From positions 1 through 8,828 of the forward strand of contig CANKZO010000083.1 in the NCBI GenBank assembly GCA_947488485.1: a stretch of 8,828 nt of DNA. The letters run 5' to 3'. Positions within the stretch are counted from its first letter, which is position 1. The number at the start of each line of letters is the position of its first letter. The notes beneath the pieces are model-generated. The model was not told the origin of the DNA. It was given only the letters and a program-made list of their open reading frames with translations, and searched no databases. Of this stretch, positions 1 to 6,700 are shown piece after piece. Origin of the DNA: Opitutia bacterium. Lineage in GTDB: Bacteria; Verrucomicrobiota; Verrucomicrobiae; Opitutales; UBA953. Both the position numbers and the translations under genes were made by a program.

Positions 1-358
1 CCAGCGACGTGAAGGTCGTGACGAGCAGGGTTCCCTTGGCGGTCTCCATCACGCCGCTGTCCCGATCGTCGATCGGGCCGTCGAGGAGCACGCGCGGATA
101 GGTCCAGGTCGCGCCATCGTCTTTGGAAGTCATCGCCTTCACCTGCCCGAGCGGGCAGATATGGCCATCGCGGCCTCCGGACCACGAGACCCAGAGTTCA
201 CCATTGGCGCGGCGCGCGAGTGTCGACCAGCCGGCATAGGGCTCTTCCGGCGGGGTGATGGTCTTCGTCTCGAGGACCTGCGCGGTCTGGGCGCCGAGCG
301 CGGCGGCCATGAGTAGAGGCCAGAAACGGCGGAGACACGAACCAGGGGTAGGATTCAT
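1..358 (-). CDS. Secreted sialidase-like (BNR/Asp-box) protein, 3' part cut by window edge
   Basis: Only the first 119 residues are inside the window; the gene runs off the left edge. The ATG at 358 is the first start after an in-frame stop at 368-370, and AGAAGG lies 5 nt upstream of it. Residues 1-23 form a signal peptide (RR, hydrophobic core, ALGA|Q), so the protein is exported. An Asp-box of sialidase propellers is visible at residues 78-85 (SKDDGATW). It follows a WVSWSGGRDGH stretch and precedes DGPIDDRDSG (93-102), the pattern I know from planctomycete and verrucomicrobial sialidase-family proteins. These are six-bladed propellers, usually about 400 residues, often annotated exo-alpha-sialidase. 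The GH33 FRIP arginine motif is not visible, so true sialidase activity is uncertain and another glycan substrate is possible. It is divergent from a GH109-like oxidoreductase 99 bp away, which fits a shared role in glycan breakdown. Confidence 0.8.
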   Translation of the reverse strand, partial: MNPTPGSCLRRFWPLLMAAALGAQTAQVLETKTITPPEEPYAGWSTLARRANGELWVSWSGGRDGHICPLGQVKAMTSKDDGATWTYPRVLLDGPIDDRDSGVMETAKGTLLVTTFTSL

Positions 359-457
359 GCATGCCTTCTAGGCGGGCCACCGTCCGCCCGCAACCCCGGC
401 TTTCATCTGCCCTGGGGATTGCCTCCGGCCGCGGACAGGCGATGATGCCCATACCCT
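359..457. promoter_or_regulatory. Divergent promoter region between sialidase and oxidoreductase genes
   Basis: This 99-bp gap must hold the promoters for both divergent genes. The minus-strand ribosome-binding site (AGAAGG) lies at 364-369. GGCGG (371-375) and CCGCC (384-388) form a short inverted repeat next to it. No clear -35/-10 pair was found on either strand. A shared regulator is possible because the genes may act together. Confidence 0.4.
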
Positions 458-1666
458 ATGAGCACCCGACGCGATTTCCTCCGTCTCGGCGCGACCACGG
501 GCGCCGGCCTCGCCGCCGCCCGCCTGTTCGGCCAGACCGGTTTCACCACGCCTGCCCGCAAGGTCCGTCTCGGTATCGTCGGCGGGCGCTTCGGCCTCGG
601 CTTCCAATTCCACGAGCACCCGGACTGCGTCGTCGAGGCGGTGGCCGAGCTCCGCCCCGAGCGCCTCGCCGCTTTGCAGAAAGTTTACAAGTGCGCCCAA
701 GGTTATCCGTCCCTCGAAGCGATGCTCAAAGACCCTAAGGTCGAGGCGGTCTTCCTCGCCACGCCCGCCCCGGATCACGTCCGCCACAGCCTCCTCTGCC
801 TGGCCGCCGGCAAGCATGTGCTCAGCGCCGTGCCCGCCGCGATGACGCTCGACGAATGCGCGCAGCTCGCCGGCGCGGTGCGGAAATCCGGACTGACCTA
901 CATGATGGGCGAGACCAGCTGCTGGCAGCAGCTCACGATCTCGGCCCGCAAGTTCCACGCCGAAGGCCGCTTCGGCCACCTGTATTACACGGAATCGGAG
1001 TACCACCATCCCGGACTCGAGACGCTCTATTTCGAGAAGGGTCAGCGCACCTGGCGTCACGGCTTGCCGCCGATGCATTACCCGACCCACTGCACCTCGC
1101 ATCTGCTCAGCGTGACGGGCGAACGGCTGACGGAAGTCGTCTGCCACGGCTGGGGCGATGACCATCCGATCGTGAAGGACAACGCCTACGGTAATCCTTT
1201 CTGGACCGAGACGGCGCTCTTCCGCACCGACCGCGGCAATAGCATGCGCGTGGCCATCTGGTGGCGCGGCGCCCAGAAGGGCGGCGAACGCGCCCGCTAC
1301 TTCGGCGACAAGATGAGCTTCTACTTCAGCGACCCGACCGGCACGAGTGGCCCTGCGATCGTCCGGGCGGAGACGAAGGCCGAGAAGGACAGCGGCGGCT
1401 TCGAACGGGCTTCGCAGGTCCTCGAGAAATACGCCGAGGTCAAATGGTGGCAGACCGATATGCTGCCGGAGCCGCTCCGCCACGACAGCGGCCACGAAGG
1501 CTCGCATTGCTTCATCACGCACGAGTTCGTCGACGCGATCGCGAAGGGCCGCAAGCCGTTCGTCGGGATCGACGAAGCGCTGGCCTACACGGTTCCGGGA
1601 ATGATCGCCCACCAGTCCGCCCTGAACGGCGGCCAGTCGCTGAAGATCCCGGTCATCACCGGCTGA
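458..1666 (+). CDS. Tat-signalled Gfo/Idh/MocA family protein, GH109-like
   Basis: This 402-residue protein starts with a Tat signal (TRRDFLRL, residues 3-10, then a hydrophobic stretch ending LFGQ), so it is probably exported folded with its cofactor. A Rossmann NAD(P)-binding loop follows at 39-46 (GIVGGRFG), then the C-terminal alpha/beta domain of the Gfo/Idh/MocA family. The usual catalytic E-K-P motif is replaced by A-V-P at 124-126, so the lysine of the sugar dehydrogenases is missing. Further on, Y208-P-T-H211 matches the Y-P-T-H motif of GH109 NAD-dependent glycosidases as I remember it, and VPAAMTLDEC (125-134) also resembles that family. A hydrolytic or lyase-like redox mechanism on a glycoside is therefore plausible, but the substrate cannot be read from sequence. 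The ATG at 458 is the only start, because an in-frame TGA lies at 443-445. No convincing Shine-Dalgarno precedes it. The fold is confident; the glycosidase role is inferred. Confidence 0.88.
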   Translation: MSTRRDFLRLGATTGAGLAAARLFGQTGFTTPARKVRLGIVGGRFGLGFQFHEHPDCVVEAVAELRPERLAALQKVYKCAQGYPSLEAMLKDPKVEAVFLATPAPDHVRHSLLCLAAGKHVLSAVPAAMTLDECAQLAGAVRKSGLTYMMGETSCWQQLTISARKFHAEGRFGHLYYTESEYHHPGLETLYFEKGQRTWRHGLPPMHYPTHCTSHLLSVTGERLTEVVCHGWGDDHPIVKDNAYGNPFWTETALFRTDRGNSMRVAIWWRGAQKGGERARYFGDKMSFYFSDPTGTSGPAIVRAETKAEKDSGGFERASQVLEKYAEVKWWQTDMLPEPLRHDSGHEGSHCFITHEFVDAIAKGRKPFVGIDEALAYTVPGMIAHQSALNGGQSLKIPVITG

Positions 1667-1680
1667 TGCGCTTTCGCGCA
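1667..1680. other. Short perfect hairpin right after the oxidoreductase stop codon
   Basis: TGCGC, loop TTTC, GCGCA forms a 5-bp stem starting one base after the TGA at 1664-1666. No T-run follows, so it is not a canonical intrinsic terminator. It may protect the 3' end or assist termination between the convergent genes. A short stem like this can occur by chance in GC-rich DNA. Confidence 0.35.
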
Positions 1681-1709
1681 GCAGACCTACCCCTACCCCT
1701 ACCCCTGCT
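1680..1709. repeat. Three tandem CCTACC units flanked by AGCAG/CTGCT inverted repeat
   Basis: CCTACC is repeated perfectly three times at 1686-1703 and is followed by CCTG. On the minus strand this reads as GGGG runs separated by TA, with a final GG, so the transcript 3' of the aldo/keto reductase gene could form a G-quadruplex. The tract is bracketed by AGCAG (1680-1684) and CTGCT (1705-1709), which could pair as a 5-bp stem. The CTGCT overlaps the reductase stop codon. A role in termination between the two convergent genes is a guess. Confidence 0.55.
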
Positions 1710-2638
1710 TATGGCATCTCCGCGCCACGGGCCGCGGTGACGAGGTGATACCACTCTTCGCGGGTCAGTTCGAGGTCCGCCGCGGCGGCCAGCTGCTTGA
1801 TCTGCTCAGGCTGGGTGGTACCGATGATGGGGACGATCTTAGCCGGGTGCTTCAGAATCCAAGCCAGCGCGACGAGTTCGCGGGCGACGCCGCGCTCCTG
1901 GGCGATGCGGTCGAGGACGGCCAACACGGCGGTCGGGTTATAGTGACGTTGCCCAGGCAGGAGATCCACGCCGCCCGAACCGAGCAGGCCGGCGCCGAGC
2001 GGACTCCAAGCCAGCGGGGTGACCTTCTTCTCCTGGCACTGGTCCAGCGTGCCGTCGTGCAGGGCGTAGAGCTGCACGAGGCTGACTTCGACCTGGTTCG
2101 TCACCAAGGGGAAGGAGAGCGCATTCTGGAGGAGCGAGAACTGCGAGGGGCTGAAATTGCTGACGCCGAATTCACGCACCTTGCCGGACCGGCGGAGTTC
2201 CGTGAAGACACCAGCGACTTCGGCCGCGTCCATGAGGTAATCCGGACGATGGAGATGCAGGAGGTCGATGGTCTCGACGCCGAGCTGCTTGAGCGAAAGT
2301 TCACACTGGGCCAACAAATGGGAGCGGGAGAAGTCATAGCGTACGGGGGCTCCGACGGGGCGGTTCTTGAAACGGATGCCGCCCTTGGTCGCGATCGTCA
2401 TCTTGGCGCGCAGGCCGGGGTTCTCCTTGAGGATGCGGCCGAAGACGCGCTCGGCCTCGCCGTCGCAATAGATGTCGGCGTGGTCGAAAAGCGTATAACC
2501 CGCGTCGACCGCTGCGAAGACCGCCGCCTTGGCCGTCGCGTAATCCGCGGCGGCGTCACCCTTGGTGGCGATACGCCAGCAGCCATAAGCGAGGCGACTG
2601 GAGGTGAGCGGGCTCTGGCCGAGGGTGACGGTCTTCAT
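1709..2638 (-). CDS. Aldo/keto reductase, YdhF type
   Basis: This 309-residue TIM-barrel oxidoreductase should reduce carbonyls with NADPH in the cytoplasm; the natural substrate is unknown. The aldo/keto reductase tetrad is present: D52 and Y57 in FDHADIY, K85 in ATKGG, and H130 in LLHLHRPD. The GVSNFSPSQF stretch (158-167), WSPLGAGLL (211-219) and the C-terminal cofactor-binding segment PIIGTTQPEQI (270-280) also match. The pattern HADIY, LMDAAEVA, SGKVREFGVSNF and DGTLDQ closely follows E. coli YdhF as I remember it, and length is normal for that group (about 300). No signal peptide is seen. The ATG at 2638 follows an AGGG-containing stretch (minus strand) at a reasonable spacing. The gene is convergent with the oxidoreductase to the left and divergent from rcnA across 85 bp. 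Nothing in it looks broken. Confidence 0.95.
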   Translation of the reverse strand: MKTVTLGQSPLTSSRLAYGCWRIATKGDAAADYATAKAAVFAAVDAGYTLFDHADIYCDGEAERVFGRILKENPGLRAKMTIATKGGIRFKNRPVGAPVRYDFSRSHLLAQCELSLKQLGVETIDLLHLHRPDYLMDAAEVAGVFTELRRSGKVREFGVSNFSPSQFSLLQNALSFPLVTNQVEVSLVQLYALHDGTLDQCQEKKVTPLAWSPLGAGLLGSGGVDLLPGQRHYNPTAVLAVLDRIAQERGVARELVALAWILKHPAKIVPIIGTTQPEQIKQLAAAADLELTREEWYHLVTAARGAEMP

Positions 2639-2723
2639 ACGCCCTGTAGCAAGTAAAGCCCCCGCCCTGCCGCAAGCCTATCCCCAAGGTCGACAGCCTG
2701 ACCTCGGCTGCTAAGGTCGGGCC
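2639..2723. promoter_or_regulatory. Divergent promoter region between aldo/keto reductase gene and rcnA
   Basis: The 85-bp gap between the two start codons must contain the promoters for both genes. A C-run (AAAGCCCCCG, near 2657-2666) preceded by AGTA faintly recalls the G/C-tract sites of RcnR/CsoR-type repressors, but the second half of such a site is absent. No convincing -35/-10 pair is visible. Confidence 0.3.
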
Positions 2724-3515
2724 ATGGACTTCTCGCAGCTACTGCAACAGGGCACCGCCCACGCTTGGCTCTACATCCCCGTCGCGATCCTGCTGGGAGC
2801 CCTGCACGGCCTCGAACCCGGCCACTCGAAGACGATGATGGCGGCCTTCATCATCGCGATCCGCGGTACGGCCTGGCAGGCCGCCCTGCTCGGCTTCTGC
2901 GCTGCCCTCTCCCACACGCTCATCATCTGGGTCCTCGCCGGCCTAGCGCTGAACTACGGTTCCCATTGGAACGTCGAACAGACCGAACCCTACTTCCTTC
3001 TGATCAGCGGCCTCATCGTCGTCGGCATGGCGATCTGGACGATCATGCGCCTGCGCGAAGAACACGGCCATCATCACCATCACCACGGCGAAGGTGACCA
3101 TACGCACGGCCATGACCACTCCCATGATGACCTCGACGCGGAGGACGCCCACGCCCGCGCTCATGCGGCGGAGATCGAGAAGCGTTTCGCCGGCCGTCAC
3201 GTGACGACCGGTCAGATCGTCATCTTCGGGCTCACCGGCGGACTCATGCCCTGCCCGGCCGCGGTCTCGATCCTGATCGTGTGCCTCCAGCTCAAGGAAT
3301 TCTCCCTAGGCTTCGGCATCGTGGCGGCCTTCAGCTTGGGCCTCGCCCTGACGATGATCTCCGTGGGCGTGCTCGCCTCCTGGGGCTTCAAGAAGCTCGC
3401 GGAGAAGTCCGGCTGGTTCAGCCGCGTCGCCGCCCGCGCTCCTTACGTATCTTCTTACCTCCTCATCGCCCTCGGCCTGGCCTTCGCCATCCGCGGGCTG
3501 ATGATGATGAAGTGA
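2724..3515 (+). CDS. rcnA: Nickel/cobalt efflux protein RcnA
   Basis: RcnA is an inner-membrane exporter that removes excess Ni(II) and Co(II). This 263-residue protein carries the family signature HGLEPGHSKTMMAAF (28-42) near the N-terminus and LTGGLMPCPAA (170-180) in the second half. About six hydrophobic segments are visible (near 15-30, 52-72, 90-109, 163-186, 194-217 and 243-261). Between the third and fourth lies a His-rich loop (114-149) with six consecutive His and repeated H-x-H pairs, as in E. coli RcnA, where the loop is expected to bind metal. The downstream motif DAHARAHAAEI is also shared. Length is close to E. coli RcnA (about 270). The ATG at 2724 has AAGG 7 nt upstream. E. 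coli rcnA sits beside its repressor gene rcnR and the periplasmic rcnB; neither is seen here, so regulation is unknown. Confidence 0.95.
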   Translation: MDFSQLLQQGTAHAWLYIPVAILLGALHGLEPGHSKTMMAAFIIAIRGTAWQAALLGFCAALSHTLIIWVLAGLALNYGSHWNVEQTEPYFLLISGLIVVGMAIWTIMRLREEHGHHHHHHGEGDHTHGHDHSHDDLDAEDAHARAHAAEIEKRFAGRHVTTGQIVIFGLTGGLMPCPAAVSILIVCLQLKEFSLGFGIVAAFSLGLALTMISVGVLASWGFKKLAEKSGWFSRVAARAPYVSSYLLIALGLAFAIRGLMMMK

Positions 3516-3545
3516 CGATGGCGACGGTCAGGTGACGATGGCGAC
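3512..3545. repeat. 14-bp direct repeat across the rcnA stop codon
   Basis: GTGACGATGGCGAC occurs at 3512-3525 and again at 3532-3545, a 20-bp period. The first copy contains the rcnA TGA (3513-3515). It is exact in both copies. It may be a local duplication or a binding site; the sequence gives no further hint. A 10-bp palindrome, GCAGCGCTGC, follows at 3547-3556. Confidence 0.6.
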
Positions 3546-3712
3546 AGCAGCGCTGCCTTGATGTCAGGATAACTTCTGCTTGGCGGCGATTGCTTCAACC
3601 AGAAGGCAAGTGTGCCGATTGCGGCCTATGTGACCTATTGGTGTATGACAAAGCCGACGCCATCCTGACGCCGTTCCGTCAGGACGTAAGGGTAAGGTGC
3701 TCGTCCCCAACC
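3516..3712 (+). promoter_or_regulatory. Upstream region of the PhoX-like autotransporter
   Basis: This 197-bp gap should hold the promoter of the autotransporter gene. The best promoter-like pair is weak: TTGCGG at 3619-3624 and TATGAC at 3644-3649, spaced 19 bp apart. GTAAGG is tandemly duplicated at 3686-3697. Its purine-rich part lies about 15 nt before the ATG at 3713, too far for a standard Shine-Dalgarno. GTCAGG appears several times in the gap (3527-3532, 3563-3568, 3678-3683). I see no small gene and no clear Pho-box. Confidence 0.35.
3663..3684. promoter_or_regulatory. 8-bp inverted repeat in the autotransporter leader
   Basis: TCCTGACG (3663-3670), a 6-nt loop and CGTCAGGA (3677-3684) form a perfect 8-bp inverted repeat. 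It ends 28 nt before the ATG at 3713. It could be an operator for a dimeric regulator or a 5'-leader hairpin in the mRNA. No T-run follows, so it is not an intrinsic terminator. Confidence 0.5.
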
Positions 3713-6700
3713 ATGAAAAACATCGCACGCCTGTTCCTCGTCGCCGCGGCCACCACGGTCTCGCTCTCCGCGCAGAGCCTGATCAAGGGTCCGTCCAGCT
3801 CCCAGACCTCTTACCTCACTCCGACCGCGCCAGGCTGGTCCGCGACGTCGTTGCTCACGGTGGGCGACGCAGTCGGCGGCTACCTGATGGCGGGTATCCC
3901 CGACGGACTCGGCGCCTACGATAACGGCAACGGCACCATGACCGTCCTCGCCAATCACGAGATCGGGAATGATTTCACGACCGGCGTCCTCAAGGGAGCC
4001 GTCCGTGCCCACGGAGCGGCCGGCGGCTTCGTTTCCAAGTGGGTCATCAACACCTCGACCTGGCAGGTCGTCTCGGGCGGCGACTTCGTCACCTCGCGCC
4101 TCAACCAGATGATGTGGAACGGCACCACCTGGGCTGCTCCCACCACCGCCTACGCCTATCTCCGCCCCTGCTCCGCCGACCTCCCTGCCCTGAGCGCCTT
4201 CTATGACGCCAGCTCCAGCACCGGCTACAATGGCCGCATCTTCCTGAACGGCGAAGAAACCGGCGCCGAAGGCAAAGCCTTCGCCTTTATCGCAACGGGT
4301 GATGTCAATGAAATCGGCAAGGCCTACGAACTCCCGCACCACGGCAAGTACTCCTATGAAAATCTGCTCGCCCGTACCAACTATGGATCGACTCCGGGCG
4401 CCGCCAACCTCCTCCAGACCGTCGTCGTCGGCACGGACGATACCACGCCCGGCGAAGTCTACGTCTATATCGGCGCTAAGACCAACACCGGCAACGCCAT
4501 CGAACGAGCCGGCCTCACGAACGGCCAGCTCTACGGCGTCAAGGTGAACGCCGGTGTCACGGGGTATACCGGCGCCGTCACGCTCGAGAACGCCTCCGGC
4601 ATCAACGGCACCTTCGCGCTCGCTCCGATCTTCACCAATGCGACCATCGCGGCCAAGACCGGCGCCGAGTTCCAGACCGAATCGCTCCGTCTCGGCGTGA
4701 CCCAGTTCGCCCGCCCGGAAGACGCCCACTGGTTCGACCATGACTCCCTGATCGTGGCCACCACCGGCGCCAGCGGCAGCGCGATGGGAGGCGCCACCGT
4801 CACCTCTAAGATCTACCAGCTCGACTTCAACAGCGACACGGCCAACGGCATCCTCACCACCGGCGGCAATATCCGGGTCCTCATCGACTCCAACAACATC
4901 ACCGGCCTGGACGGTCAGAAGGCCCGCAGCTTCGACAACCTGACGGTCGGCGACGACGGCATGCTCTACATCCAGGAAGACCCGGGTAACAGCTCCTACG
5001 TGGCCAAGCACTGGATCGTCAACCCGACCCTCGGCTCCCAGACCCTCCGCGAACAGAGCGCCGTCCAGATCTTCGAATCGGATCGCACTCGCTTCACCAC
5101 GGGCGCGGTTAATTTCCAGACCCTCGACGAAGAGCACTCCGGCATCATCGACATCACGTCGATCGTGAACGACGGCGTCGCCGGCAGCCAGTGGTTCCTC
5201 GTCGCCACCCAGAACCACGCCGCCGCCACCGGCGCCAACGCCGCCACCCTCGTCGAAGGCGGCCAGTTCATCGCCCTCAACAAGCGTGCCGGCTCCAACG
5301 TCAGCACCGGTGCAGGCGCCATGACGCTGACCAACGGCGGCAGCGTCGTCGCCAACGGCGGGACCATCACCGACGCCGTGACCCTCTCCGGCACGGGCGG
5401 CGTCTTCGACATCACGGGCAGCACGACCGCCTCGGGCGCCATCGGCGGCGCCGGTGGTCTCTGGAAGAACGGCACGGGCACGCTGACCCTCACCGGCGCG
5501 AACACCTATACGGGTGACACGACCGTCGCCAACGGCAAGCTCGTCGTCAACGGCTCGCTCGCCTCCTCGGTCCGCATCCTCAAGGGCAACAGCTTCGGCG
5601 GCACCGTCACGGTCGCCGGCAGCCTGACCAACCTCGGTACGCTCGCTCCGGGCAACTCCCCCGGCACGCTCACGATCGCCGGAAACTACATCGAAGCCGG
5701 CACGCTCGACATCGAAGTCTGGGGCCTCACCCCGGGCACGCAGCATGATCAGGTGGTCGCTTCCGGCACCGCGACCTTCCAGTCCGGCAGCAACCTGATC
5801 GTCACCAAGACCGGCGGCACCTTCGACCTGAGCCGCACGCAGTCTGTCCTTGCGGTCAGCGCCGCCGCCTACTCCGGCGCGTTCAGCACGCTGGATCGCT
5901 CCACGCAGACCACCCAGGTGTTCTTCAACAACGCCACCGGCCGCATCCACGGCTCCGGGCTGACCGAAGCGCAGACGTTCGCCGACCTGACGACCGGCGA
6001 CAACCGTAAGACAATCGCCTCCGCGCTCTACGCGGACGGTCTGACCAGCGCCACGGTCCTGCGCGCCAACGGCGGTGGCTCCGCCACGGCCAAGGCGTTC
6101 ATGGCCGCCGGCGACCTGGGCGCCGCCACCGCCGCCTTCCTCGGCGCGGCTGACGTCGGCACCGCGCTCGATGCGCTCTCCCCCGAGCCCTACGGCGCTT
6201 CGCACATCATGGCCTGGCGCAACTCCCTCCAGCTGACCCGCGCCCTGACCAGCGCCGTCGCGGCTCCGGAAGGTTGGAACGCCCAGGTCGGCTACGACCA
6301 GCAGCAGGCGACGCTCACGGCCTCCCCGACGACGATGAACGGAAGCTATGACATCAACTCCAGCTACGTCATCGCGACCAAGGCGCTCTCCCGCGGGACC
6401 CAGTTCTCGGTGCTGTTCGCGCAGAACCAGGGCAACACCTCCGCGCCGGGCTTCAGTTCCAAGAGCCGCGGCCAGTCCGTGGGCCTCGGCTTCGCCGCTG
6501 ACCTGGACTTCGCGCGCCTCGACCTTGCCGTCGCCAGCGGCAAGCTGGAATCGGATGGTTCGCGCAACGGCCAGACCTTCTCGGACCAGAACCTCAAGGG
6601 AGGCACGGCGCTGGCCCGACTGAGCTTCGCCAAGCTCGGCGCCTTCACCCCCTTCGTCGGACTGCATTACAGCAATTCGAAGATGGACGCCTTCACCGAG

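Noticed and set aside
368..1612. Open minus-strand frame of 414 codons antisense to the Gfo/Idh/MocA gene
   Set aside because: No recognisable motif; low-complexity Ala/Arg/Gly composition; the plus-strand protein has a Tat signal and Rossmann motif.
1686..1705. CCTACC tandem repeat as part of a CRISPR array or telomere
   Set aside because: There are only three 6-bp units with no spacers, and it lies inside a chromosome-like gene context.
1745..2656. Open plus-strand frame of 303 codons antisense to the aldo/keto reductase gene
   Set aside because: The minus strand encodes a complete reductase with its catalytic tetrad; the antisense frame shows no domain.
2650..2670. RcnR/CsoR operator upstream of rcnA
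   Set aside because: AGTA near a C-run is present, but the matching TACT half is missing, so chance is more likely.
3590..3712. In-frame TTG start at 3590 for the autotransporter, with a Cys-rich leader
   Set aside because: It would bury the signal peptide behind 41 residues. The ATG at 3713 begins directly with a good Sec signal. The CxxC pattern in the leader is likely chance.
3516..3712. Pho-box upstream of the PhoX-like gene
   Set aside because: ATGTCAG at 3561-3567 resembles half of a CTGTCAT repeat, but no second half occurs at the expected spacing.
3635..6667. Open minus-strand frame of 1010 codons antisense to the autotransporter gene
   Set aside because: It mirrors the strong GC bias at third codon positions of the plus-strand gene, is rich in Gly/Arg/Ala/Glu without domains, and the plus-strand product has clear signal, repeat and barrel features.
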